Source of the DNA: Thermoplasmata archaeon
GTDB lineage: Archaea; Thermoplasmatota; Thermoplasmata; Thermoplasmatales; Thermoplasmataceae
Assembly: GCA_021797955.1 (NCBI GenBank)
Contig: JAJZYV010000015.1
Location: forward strand, 1-12,996
Length of the DNA stretch: 12,996 nucleotides
Direction of reading: 5' to 3'
Of this stretch, positions 1 through 6,338 are shown in pieces (position 1 is the first letter of the stretch; each line of letters begins with the position of its first letter). The position numbers and the translations under genes are program-made. The notes under the pieces are model-generated. The model was not told the DNA's origin. It did not search any database and saw nothing but the letters and a program-made list of their open reading frames with translations.

Positions 1-357
1 GAAAATAGCAATAAACTTGCAAAGTTTCTAACTGAATCTGATATACCAAGAAGTGTAGCTTTCACATTGGTTTATATAAGAAACAAAGGGGAAATTACAA
101 GTGTTGAAATTGAGCGGGAAACAGGTTTAAGACAACCTGAAGTTTCAATTGCAATGCAATGGCTCAGGAGAAAGGGCTGGATCAACAAACGTAACATGAA
201 AAAAGAAGGAAAGGGAAGACCAGTTCATGGATACAGACTTTCAAAAGAATTTGATGAAATTCTTGAGGAAATTATACAGGATCTTTCCGAAAAGATAGAT
301 TCAATCCAGAATATAATTCAAGAGCTGAAATCATATAAGGGAGAAAAAAAGAAATAA
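1..357 (+). CDS. Predicted winged-helix transcriptional regulator, 5' end cut by the window
   Basis: The frame is open from base 1 without a stop, so the gene begins before the window; the TTG at 67 is internal and not the start. About 118 codons are visible. The middle reads as a winged helix-turn-helix: helices around REIE-like 'TSVEIERETGLRQPEVS', then 'WLRRKGWI' and a basic wing 'KKEGKGRPVHGYRLS'. The last 40 residues (EEIIQDLSEKIDSIQNII) form a probable coiled coil, usual for dimerising regulators. The 'GLRQPEVSIAM' and 'KGRPVHGYRL' signatures match my memory of a family of archaeal predicted transcriptional regulators (ArsR/TrmB-like fold). Target genes are unknown. It converges on rpiA with a 70-base gap. 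Confidence 0.8.
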   Translation, partial: ENSNKLAKFLTESDIPRSVAFTLVYIRNKGEITSVEIERETGLRQPEVSIAMQWLRRKGWINKRNMKKEGKGRPVHGYRLSKEFDEILEEIIQDLSEKIDSIQNIIQELKSYKGEKKK

Positions 358-387
358 ACACAATTAACCAATAATCAAAAATCTTTT

Positions 388-394
388 AAAAAAA
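388..394 (-). terminator. Oligo-T terminator of rpiA
   Basis: Seven A residues on the plus strand give a T7 run on the minus strand, about 35 bases after the rpiA stop. Archaeal transcription often ends at such T-runs without a hairpin. The plus strand also has TTTT at 384-387, which may serve the regulator gene coming from the other side. Confidence 0.45.
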
Positions 395-427
395 TGTCAA
401 ATTTCTATAAATTTTGATGAGTTTGGA

Positions 428-1123
428 TCATAGACCATTCAATTCCTTATATCTGTGAATAATTGCTCCTCCTTCTCTTCCCTCAATGGATAAATTAGCC
501 ATTCCCACAAAAAGACCCACTTCTACAACTCCGGGAATCATCTTAATGGTGTTCTCAATTTTTACCGGGTCCCTGATGGTATGGAATTTACAATCAACTA
601 TAAAATTTCCATTTTCAGTTGTGAAAGCTCCATTATCTCTCATTTTGCACTCAGAACCCATTGCTTCAATCTTTTTTACGGTCCCTGCAGAGAATAATTT
701 GAATATTTCAACCGGGAGGCTATATCTGCCCAGAGTTTCCACATACTTACTGGAATCTGCAATAATTATGAGATTTCGTGAATTGGCCGCAACTATTTTT
801 TCTCTGGTCAAAGCACCTCCGCCACCTTTGATCAAATTACCATTGGGATCAATTTCATCTGCACCGTCTATTGAAACGTCAAGTTCGCCTTTGTATTCCT
901 GATTAACATTCAGACCTATCTTCAAAGCCTTCTCCGTTGTTCTGTCAGATGTTGAGACAAATGTGCTTTTCTTAAATGTCAGATTCATTTCATCGATTGT
1001 TTCAAGTAAAACGTTCACAGTTGAACCGGTTCCAAGTCCGATGTTCATGCCATCCTTCATATAACGGGTTGCAACCTCACACGCGATTTTCTTTTCCATG
1101 GTGTGTTCTTGAGAGGAATTCAC
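428..1123 (-). CDS. rpiA: Ribose-5-phosphate isomerase A
   Basis: Interconverts ribose 5-phosphate and ribulose 5-phosphate in the cytoplasm. This supplies PRPP for nucleotides and links to the archaeal ribulose monophosphate or non-oxidative pentose routes. The 231 residues have the usual family length. Visible signatures are GLGTGSTV near residue 30, the active-site loop DGADEID near residue 86, KGGGGAL followed by REK near residue 100, and IADSSK near residue 120. The start is uncertain: GTG at 1123 lies about 25 bases after a TATA-like TAATATAAAA and could be leaderless, whereas ATG at 1099 (sequence MEKKIACEVA) matches where the family usually begins. The gene is divergent from the thioesterase gene at 1168. 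Confidence 0.96.
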   Translation of the reverse strand: MNSSQEHTMEKKIACEVATRYMKDGMNIGLGTGSTVNVLLETIDEMNLTFKKSTFVSTSDRTTEKALKIGLNVNQEYKGELDVSIDGADEIDPNGNLIKGGGGALTREKIVAANSRNLIIIADSSKYVETLGRYSLPVEIFKLFSAGTVKKIEAMGSECKMRDNGAFTTENGNFIVDCKFHTIRDPVKIENTIKMIPGVVEVGLFVGMANLSIEGREGGAIIHRYKELNGL

Positions 1124-1140
1124 CTTTCCACAATTTATTG

Positions 1141-1150
1141 TTTTATATTA
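1141..1150. promoter_or_regulatory. Shared TATA-like core of the divergent rpiA / thioesterase promoter
   Basis: TTTTATATTA on the plus strand reads TAATATAAAA on the minus strand. Its centre is about 22 bases before the plus-strand ATG at 1168 and about 23 bases before the minus-strand GTG at 1123. A single near-symmetrical AT core therefore sits at roughly TATA distance from both gene starts, suggesting nearly leaderless transcripts in both directions. This is inferred from spacing only. Confidence 0.45.
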
Positions 1151-1167
1151 CCTTTACATTACTTCTT

Positions 1168-1677
1168 ATGGCAAGTGAAGATCAAAAATCATGGAAAGAT
1201 TCCTATACTGCAATAGAAAGGCTCGTACTTCCCCCAGATACGAATATTTTCAATGCTTTATATGGTGGAAGACTGGTGGAGTGGATTGATAACGTCGCTT
1301 CAATAGTTTCTTTCAAACACTCCAGAAGGAGAACTGTAACAGGAAGCATGGACAGTATATTCTTCCTTTCGCAAATCCGAATGGGAGATATAGTAACAAT
1401 GAAAGGAAGAATAAATTATGTTGGAAAAACTACAATGGAAATAGAAGTTGACGTGTTCTCTGAAGAATCCCTTACGGGAGAAAGGAAATTTGCCACAAAG
1501 GCATACCTGACCTATGTTGCCATTGATCAAAACGGTAAAGCTACCTTAGTTCCGAGATTAAAACTGGAAACGGAAGATGATCAAAGACGGTTTAAGGAAG
1601 GAGAGGAAAGGAGCAGGATTAGAACAGAAAGGCTAAATGTAGTCAAGGAAGAGGCAAAAGTCTACGACCTTTCTTAA
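1168..1677 (+). CDS. Acyl-CoA thioesterase, hotdog fold
   Basis: Predicted to hydrolyse acyl-CoA thioesters to free acid and CoA. The 169-residue protein fits the single-hotdog acyl-CoA hydrolase family (YciA/ACOT type). 'PPDTNIFNALYGGRLVEWID' covers the hotdog helix with its conserved N-x-x-G-x-G-like core and acidic residue. 'GSMDSIFFLSQIRMGDIV' is the following strand pair, and the charged C-terminal tail (residues 135-160) is helical. The reading frame is open back to 976, but that stretch is antisense to rpiA and lacks family similarity. ATG at 1168 is chosen because the family begins there and the TATA-like core at 1141-1150 fits a leaderless start. The physiological substrate cannot be told from sequence. 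Confidence 0.9.
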   Translation: MASEDQKSWKDSYTAIERLVLPPDTNIFNALYGGRLVEWIDNVASIVSFKHSRRRTVTGSMDSIFFLSQIRMGDIVTMKGRINYVGKTTMEIEVDVFSEESLTGERKFATKAYLTYVAIDQNGKATLVPRLKLETEDDQRRFKEGEERSRIRTERLNVVKEEAKVYDLS

Positions 1678-1701
1678 GTATTTGTCAACAAGTAAAATAA
1701 C

Positions 1702-1742
1702 CTTATAAATTTTTAATTGTACGATTAAATAGACTATATTAA
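1702..1742 (+). promoter_or_regulatory. Candidate promoter of the secretion-like cluster
   Basis: The 115-base gap before the cluster holds two TATA-like boxes: CTTATAAAT at 1702-1710 and TATATTAA at 1735-1742. With usual archaeal spacing they would give starts near 1732 or 1764, leaving a 30-60 base leader before the ATG at 1793. TTTTT at 1710-1714 could end the thioesterase transcript. The choice between the two boxes is not decidable here. Confidence 0.4.
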
Positions 1743-1792
1743 TTTTCTTTGATAATACCACATAATTAATAATATGATTAAATCAGGGACAG

Positions 1793-2074
1793 ATGAATTT
1801 AGAAATATTTGTCTCTGTGAAAACTATGGCAAGCTCAAACACTACGATACAGGATATTTTTCAAAGAGGGTTTGAGGTTGTAATATCTGTATCTGCAATA
1901 ATTATAGCACTTCTCTGGATACCTATTGCGCTGGGTTTTTTCAGTTCTGATGAACAGAAAAGATACGACTCAAAAAACAGGGTCAAATATGCAGCACTTG
2001 GAACCATAATTTATATTTTGGCAATTAGTGGTTTCATTTACGGAATATTCAATTTTATTGCTACTGGTGCATGA
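1793..2074 (+). CDS. Two-helix membrane protein, candidate VirB2/CedA1-like pilin
   Basis: 93 residues with exactly two hydrophobic segments (about 28-50 and 68-90) joined by a short polar loop, SSDEQKRYDSKNRVK, and ending almost at once after helix 2. This is the plan of VirB2/TrbC pilins and of the archaeal CedA1/TedC pilins: small, two helices, basic cytoplasmic loop, placed immediately before a VirB6/CedA-like gene. No catalytic motif is present. ATG at 1793 has AGGGA just upstream at short spacing (3 bases); ATG at 1826 (MASSNTT) is an alternative that drops 11 residues. The next gene follows after 3 bases in the same frame. The pilin call rests on size, topology and context and not on a recognised motif. 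Confidence 0.6.
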   Translation: MNLEIFVSVKTMASSNTTIQDIFQRGFEVVISVSAIIIALLWIPIALGFFSSDEQKRYDSKNRVKYAALGTIIYILAISGFIYGIFNFIATGA

Positions 2075-2077
2075 TTT

Positions 2078-3064
2078 TTGTCTTTCAACATAATATCCTT
2101 CCTATCCCCACTTGGAAGTTTTTTACTGTCAGCAGAAATAGCATCCTCGGCAGGATTATGGCAGCTCATTATTACATATGGACTTGGGCAACCGTACGCA
2201 TTTCCATACTCATCATCGGATCTTACAATTATCACACCGCTTTTTAAGCATATTACAAATGAATTGGCGATTCCCATAGCACTTTCTGCTATTTTCCTAA
2301 GTTCCATAAAAATCATGATGACACGAAAAGGCGAAGATCTGAATAGAATATTCTGGAGAATGAGTTTGGGTATTCTTCTGTTCTTTTTATCCCTGGACAT
2401 AAGTAAGTATATCCTCGAATTCTCATATCTTGTATTTAATAGTGTCTGGGCATATGGGTCAATAAACTGGATGTCCGTAATGACATCCAGTGAAATTATG
2501 TCCTATTTGAGCAATATGGCATCTGGTGGTAATACACTTTCAGCGCTTCTTCTCTCTTCAGGATATTTCGCTGCAACCTTTATACTCCTCAGTTTTCTAA
2601 TGTTAAGAGATGCACTAATCATAGTTTTCATCATTCTATTGCCGATCGTTTCATTACTTATGGTGGTTACTGAGTTATATGAGAGAATGTTACAACTATG
2701 GGTTATGTTTATCGAATTATCACTTATCCCATTCCCTATTGCTATTGCCCTATACCTTAGCTCCATTTATTCAGACGTCTTCTTTATGCATCTTGCGTTT
2801 CTTTGGGCTGCTTGTCTTATCCCTTCCATATTTATGACTAAAGGTGGTCTGTTCAGAAATCTCATGAGTTTGGATATACTATCTGGTGTTAGTCTCCTTG
2901 GAAACAGAATGCAAGTTGTCACTGATAGAATACCAAATGTACACTTGGGAAATTTTTCCGTAGGCGGAGAGCAATCTGGGAATATTGGTGGAAATAATCC
3001 CTACCATTTCAATATTAATGATCTCATGAAAAAAGATGTGGAATATAGAAGGACGATGGAATAG
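2078..3064 (+). CDS. Polytopic membrane protein, candidate VirB6/TrbL/CedA-like channel
   Basis: 328 residues. Hydrophobic segments are visible at about 4-22, 61-80, 93-123, 155-176, 178-200, 206-230 and 233-254, followed by a soluble, Gly/Asn-rich, charged tail of about 70 residues. Five to seven membrane helices plus a soluble tail, lying between a two-helix pilin and VirB4, is the layout of VirB6/TrbL in bacterial conjugation machines and CedA in crenarchaeal DNA import. There it forms the inner-membrane passage. The TTG start is supported by GGTG at 2066-2069, eight bases upstream, and no ATG occurs in frame before residue 80. The preceding TGA stop (2072-2074) is in the same frame with one codon between. 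Function is inferred from topology and neighbours. Confidence 0.6.
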   Translation: MSFNIISFLSPLGSFLLSAEIASSAGLWQLIITYGLGQPYAFPYSSSDLTIITPLFKHITNELAIPIALSAIFLSSIKIMMTRKGEDLNRIFWRMSLGILLFFLSLDISKYILEFSYLVFNSVWAYGSINWMSVMTSSEIMSYLSNMASGGNTLSALLLSSGYFAATFILLSFLMLRDALIIVFIILLPIVSLLMVVTELYERMLQLWVMFIELSLIPFPIAIALYLSSIYSDVFFMHLAFLWAACLIPSIFMTKGGLFRNLMSLDILSGVSLLGNRMQVVTDRIPNVHLGNFSVGGEQSGNIGGNNPYHFNINDLMKKDVEYRRTME

Positions 3065-3285
3065 GAGCCCCTCGATCAATACTGAGGAGAATGGTGCTAA
3101 ACGACATGTTTGATGATGATAGGACTGCTTAATGGATTTAATGATTTAAAGAAAAATGTGAAAAATTTGAGAGGTTAGATTGGTAACTATATACACAGCT
3201 TCTAAGGCTCCACAAAGATTAGCGAATTTCATTTGAGATCGTGTATTGAGGAGAGCTGGTCAATATTAAAATAGGTGAAACGAAA
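3065..3285 (+). other. Intergenic stretch inside the secretion-like cluster, no gene seen
   Basis: Only very short reading frames occur here (for example 13 codons from ATG 3091 and 18 codons from TTG 3180), none with both a good ribosome site and length. Two similar purine-rich elements, GATCAATACTGAGGAGA (3074-3090) and GATCGTGTATTGAGGAGA (3237-3254), lie 163 bases apart. A weak hairpin, CCCCTC (3068-3073) with GAGGAG (3084-3089), has one mismatch. No T-run terminator follows it. The stretch could be a leader for the downstream genes or a small RNA, but nothing here proves either. Confidence 0.4.
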
Positions 3286-3399
3286 ATGAATATTGATATT
3301 AAAAATGTTAAAATGTTAAGATACGAAAAAGGGATCTTCTTTAACCATAGATTCAACCGTACAATTATGAAGGGAGTTAGGCACGGTGGAATCGTATGA
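3286..3399 (+). CDS. Small 37-residue basic protein within the secretion-like cluster, unrecognised
   Basis: ATG at 3286 is preceded by AGGTGA (3273-3278) at seven bases, one of the best ribosome sites in the window. The frame runs 37 codons to a TGA at 3397-3399 that overlaps the next gene's ATG as ATGA. This is the standard sign of translational coupling. The product is basic: it starts MNIDIKNVKMLRYEKG and ends KGVRHGGIV, with no membrane helix, signal or known motif. I cannot name a function. It may be a real accessory component or a leader peptide that couples ribosomes into the anchor gene. The strong site and exact stop/start overlap argue that it is translated; length alone would not. 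Confidence 0.6.
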   Translation: MNIDIKNVKMLRYEKGIFFNHRFNRTIMKGVRHGGIV

Positions 3400-4085
3400 A
3401 TAATAGTGGTGATATTGGGAATTTACCCCCAAATCTAAATCACAGAGAGCGTAATGCCCGGAACCCTAATCTGGAGGTGTACGTGATTGCTATTGCCCTA
3501 ACAGCAATATTGCTAAATTTCAGCGACGATTTCATGCCTTATGTTTTAAGGATTCCGACAATAATCATAGTTGTTGCCATAATTGCTGCGGTTTCCTGTT
3601 CTGTTCTAATATCCAGGTATTTCAGAACTCGAGCAATTATTTTGGTTAAGGATAGTCATGAGACAAAGTTCAATACACTGAAAATAAACAAAGATACAGA
3701 AATTGTGGGGATAGAGGTCCTTCCACATGCAATAGGAAATATGACACTTAGGGAGCAGACCCTTTTCAAAAGTTCTTTTTCAAAAATATGGATGCGAATG
3801 CCTGATAATTTAATACTTATATCAATGAACTTCAACAATGCCGATATCCCTGTAAATGAACAAAACACCGCTATGGAATCATATTCGACCATGATAAAGA
3901 ACATTATGGGGAACACATTCTATTTTAGACACTTTATCCTTTTAAAAAGAGAGACCGGCGTTGATAAGAAAGGAAAAACCCATTCAGATATAGTTACAAT
4001 TGAAGAACAGTTAGCATCCATAGGTATGGAATTTAAGAGAATGCCCCCTTCACTTCTGGAAAAATTATGGAGGGAATTTCCTTGA
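3396..4085 (+). CDS. Membrane-anchored VirB3/PrgI-like protein with a probable VirB4 N-terminal domain
   Basis: 229 residues: a charged N-terminus (1-25), a pair of membrane helices (about 26-42 and 46-72), then a soluble domain (78-229). A short two-helix hairpin is the plan of VirB3/PrgI, which tether the ATPase. The soluble part, with 'LREQTLFKSSFSKIW', a strand 'NLILISMNF', then 'TFYFRHFILLKRE' and a closing helix 'EEQLASIGMEFKRMPPSLLE', has the pattern of the VirB4 N-terminal domain. That domain is otherwise missing from the shortened ATPase encoded next. So VirB3/PrgI plus VirB4-N appears split from the motor. ATG at 3396 has GGTGG at 3385-3389. The gene overlaps the small gene upstream by ATGA and the ATPase gene downstream by TTGA. 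The domain match is from memory of the family pattern. Confidence 0.6.
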   Translation: MNNSGDIGNLPPNLNHRERNARNPNLEVYVIAIALTAILLNFSDDFMPYVLRIPTIIIVVAIIAAVSCSVLISRYFRTRAIILVKDSHETKFNTLKINKDTEIVGIEVLPHAIGNMTLREQTLFKSSFSKIWMRMPDNLILISMNFNNADIPVNEQNTAMESYSTMIKNIMGNTFYFRHFILLKRETGVDKKGKTHSDIVTIEEQLASIGMEFKRMPPSLLEKLWREFP

Positions 4086-5452
4086 AGAAACGCTCAATAA
4101 ATCCGATCAAGGTTCGTATCTATAAATCATATTTTCACTCAAATAGATACAAATCACACATTCGAATTTCAGATTCCAAACCCGCCAATACTTTGGATAT
4201 TTCGCAGTTCATCAATGCCTTATCCGTTCCTCTAGATGTAGTATATTCACTTGATAAATTAAAAAAAGACAGTAAGATTTTTGGAAGGATAAGGGCAGCT
4301 AAAAGGGCAAACCTTATGTCTGAAAAAAAGAAGCATCCTCAGAATCCATCGCAACGCCTTGTTGCTGAAGAAAAATATGCCAGCAAAATTTATGAAATAA
4401 ATTCCAGTGAAACTGGTTCAATATATCAAGGTATATTCACAATATCACCTGAAAGTACTAATCCGGTAAAACTTAGAGAATATACCTTTAGGGTAAGGAA
4501 TTCCTTGGAGCTTATGGGTGCATCACTAAATTTGAAAAAGAGATTTCCCAGATCCTATTTGGGAAAACTAAATTCTTTTAATTTTGTAAACGCCGATACA
4601 TATCTGATTGACAGCCAATCACTGGTTTGTCTCATACCATGGTTCACTGATTCAGTTCCTGATACGTCTGGGATCTTAATCGGACTCGATTCATATTCAG
4701 GAAAACCCATCTTTCTAAACCTATGGGCAAGGTCTTCATTTAATTCCATAATCCTTGGTGAAATAGGATCGGGAAAAAGCTATTTTACAAAAACTATCCT
4801 TCTGAGAAATTTGTTATTGGATCTTGCTGACGAAATATATATTTTTGATCCAATGAATGAATATTTTTTAGGTAAAAGTCTATCGCCATATTCAGATGTG
4901 GAAATAATCTCCTTTAGTGAAGATACTGCGAACAAAATTTTATTGACATCTAACGCAAATAAAAATAAAATTATTAGAATATTTCGATTCATGGAGAATG
5001 CCAAAACCGAAAGTAATTTCCTCTTGTGTCTTTCAGAGATGTTCGATTCAATCAAAAAATCTGAATCAAAGAGAAAACTGATGATTATTGATGAGGCACA
5101 TCTTCTATTAAGATACGATAAAACCATGAAGTTGTTTGGAGAAATTGTAAGATCGTCAAGGCATTATCTTACTTCAGTTTTTTCCATATCACAGGGAATT
5201 GGTGAGTTTTTATCCAGTCAGGGTGGACAATCCATATTTGAGAATTCAATCAATGTTTTCATATTTAGAAATAAATTCTGGGAAAATCTTAAGGATGCTG
5301 GGATAGACCCCGCAGAATACGGTTATTTGGATTTTAAGAACCTCTCGGGAGGAAAAGGCGAGTCTTATTCTGAATTCTTCTATTATACAAATGGAAATTT
5401 GAGAAAACTGGCTTACATTTCAACTGACTTTGAAAAAAAATTCATAGATTAA
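4082..5452 (+). CDS. VirB4-type secretion/conjugation ATPase
   Basis: Hexameric RecA-fold motor that powers pilus assembly or DNA/protein passage in type IV secretion. In the 456-residue form, Walker A GEIGSGKS is at 226-233 and Walker B KLMIIDEAH at 332-340. A conserved Arg/Ser stretch VRSSRHY follows at 356-362, then the SQ sensor (S-I-S-Q) near 371. The stretch before Walker A (FTDSVPDTSGILIGLDSYSG) and the IFDPMNEY after it are typical of VirB4. The N-terminal membrane or VirB4-N region is absent and appears to be in the preceding gene. TTG at 4082 is preferred because GGAGGG (4069-4074) is seven bases upstream and TTGA overlaps the previous stop. ATG at 4067 would add five residues but has only a weak site. 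HerA is the nearest alternative, but the flanking motifs favour VirB4. Confidence 0.85.
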   Translation: MKKRSINPIKVRIYKSYFHSNRYKSHIRISDSKPANTLDISQFINALSVPLDVVYSLDKLKKDSKIFGRIRAAKRANLMSEKKKHPQNPSQRLVAEEKYASKIYEINSSETGSIYQGIFTISPESTNPVKLREYTFRVRNSLELMGASLNLKKRFPRSYLGKLNSFNFVNADTYLIDSQSLVCLIPWFTDSVPDTSGILIGLDSYSGKPIFLNLWARSSFNSIILGEIGSGKSYFTKTILLRNLLLDLADEIYIFDPMNEYFLGKSLSPYSDVEIISFSEDTANKILLTSNANKNKIIRIFRFMENAKTESNFLLCLSEMFDSIKKSESKRKLMIIDEAHLLLRYDKTMKLFGEIVRSSRHYLTSVFSISQGIGEFLSSQGGQSIFENSINVFIFRNKFWENLKDAGIDPAEYGYLDFKNLSGGKGESYSEFFYYTNGNLRKLAYISTDFEKKFID

Positions 5453-5455
5453 CAA

Positions 5456-5707
5456 TTATCTCTTTTCTGGAGAGATTCTCTTCTTTGTTTCTCCAAGTAT
5501 AACGGCCATTATACCGAAAGCTACAAGAACAACAACAAGAGAATAAAGACCCGGGTCTGTCCATGCATCAAAATATTCCGCCCAAGCAAAATAGTATGCA
5601 AGACCAGAAATAACGAAGAAAAGCCCTATGGCTATTGTTGCATTGTTGTAAGTGAATTTTTTCAGTATTCTGTTTAATTTTCCATTGGGTGATTTTTCTA
5701 CTTCCAT
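5456..5707 (-). CDS. Small two-helix membrane protein of unknown function
   Basis: 83 residues. A basic N-terminus (MEVEKSPNGKLNRILKKF) is followed by hydrophobic segments at about 22-42 and 55-72 and a basic tail GETKKRISPEKR. This predicts two membrane helices with both ends inside the cell. The family is not recognised. ATG at 5707 has no Shine-Dalgarno site but a TATA-like TTTAAATATG on the minus strand (5734-5743) at the distance for an almost leaderless transcript. Its stop lies three bases from the stop of the VirB4 gene on the other strand, so the two transcripts must run into each other. It may be unrelated to the secretion-like cluster. Confidence 0.65.
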   Translation of the reverse strand: MEVEKSPNGKLNRILKKFTYNNATIAIGLFFVISGLAYYFAWAEYFDAWTDPGLYSLVVVLVAFGIMAVILGETKKRISPEKR

Positions 5708-5733
5708 TTTGATTATCCCATAATAAGAAATAC

Positions 5734-5743
5734 ATATTTAAAT
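5734..5743 (-). promoter_or_regulatory. TATA-like box of the small membrane protein gene
   Basis: TTTAAATATG on the minus strand, centred about 31 bases before the ATG at 5707. This would place transcription start within roughly ten bases of the start codon. Called by sequence and spacing only. Confidence 0.4.
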
Positions 5744-5972
5744 TACAGCGTTTTGTTCCACTTACTATTTTCGAAAGCCTTTCTATTAGTAATGAGACAT
5801 GCTATTTCTACCTTACAGATGATGCTATTGCATTAATTTTTCATACTTGAACAATAAAAGATTTGGATCAAACGGTATACTCATTGCTGAAAAAACCCCA
5901 CAAAGTACTAATCCTGCTTTTATTATTTCACGTACAATAAACTTATTAGCGGATTTGAAATTCAGGTGGAAT

Positions 5973-6335
5973 ATGCCCGACATTGCAGAACAGTTTTTTA
6001 ACTGCTCAAACAGAGAAAGAGCCATATTCGAAGCTGGAATTAAACTGGGAACAATTTACCACCAATATGTTGGGGCACCAGTGAGTTTATCGAATTTAGA
6101 ATCGCTTGAGGAGGCCATAAAGCAGAGTGTTCTTGTTCAGCCCTTCGTTGCGAACGCATCTGTGAAGATAAACCCTGAAAATATTCATAGGCACAAGGGA
6201 ACATACAAATACATCACACTTACTGGAGATATGCTTGATGTAAGTTTAGATATTCAATACAAGGATTCCAGCGTTAGGGCCAGATTGCGTTACATCAAAG
6301 AAATGGATTACCCATTGATGTATCTGGAGGATTAA
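5973..6335 (+). CDS. mptD: Archaeal dihydroneopterin aldolase (MptD type)
   Basis: Predicted to cleave 7,8-dihydroneopterin to 6-hydroxymethyl-7,8-dihydropterin and glycolaldehyde, a step toward methanopterin or folate-type pterins. The 120-residue protein has the family length. Signatures are RERAIFEAGIKLGTIYHQYVG (residues 14-34, with conserved Glu20 and His30), GAPVS, SLEEAIK, VQPFV, LTGDMLDV (83-90) and the closing YPLMYLED. The frame is open back to TTG 5847, which would add 42 residues, but no ribosome site precedes that codon. AGGTGG (5964-5969) stands just before ATG 5973, giving the usual protein length, so 5973 is chosen. It begins a tight operon with the THEP1 and trm1 genes. Confidence 0.85.
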   Translation: MPDIAEQFFNCSNRERAIFEAGIKLGTIYHQYVGAPVSLSNLESLEEAIKQSVLVQPFVANASVKINPENIHRHKGTYKYITLTGDMLDVSLDIQYKDSSVRARLRYIKEMDYPLMYLED

Positions 6336-6338
6336 ATA

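Noticed and set aside
486..902. 138-codon plus-strand frame inside rpiA
   Set aside because: It is the antisense shadow of a clearly identified enzyme gene, with no ribosome site or domain.
976..1167. N-terminal extension of the thioesterase frame back to 976
   Set aside because: It lies antisense within rpiA, the residues look nothing like the family, and the family start and a TATA-like box both fit ATG 1168.
2071..2241. ATG at 2071 as start of the channel gene
   Set aside because: It is in a different frame that stops after about 57 codons and has no membrane pattern; the TTG 2078 frame carries the hydrophobic protein.
3068..3089. Hairpin CCCCTC/GAGGAG as a terminator after the channel gene
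   Set aside because: One mismatch, a ten-base loop and no T-run follow; it is too weak to call.
3091..3236. Very short frames at 3091 (13 codons) and 3180 (18 codons)
   Set aside because: Their ribosome sites are too close or poor, they have no coupling to neighbours, and chance frames of this size are common.
1793..5452. Mobile conjugative element or integrated plasmid
   Set aside because: No relaxase, coupling protein, integrase, attachment repeat or tRNA is visible in the window, and housekeeping genes stand directly at both sides. An element extending past the window cannot fit, because both flanks are inside it.
5847..5972. 42-residue N-terminal extension of MptD from TTG 5847
   Set aside because: No ribosome site precedes it, the family does not have it, and AGGTGG stands directly before ATG 5973.
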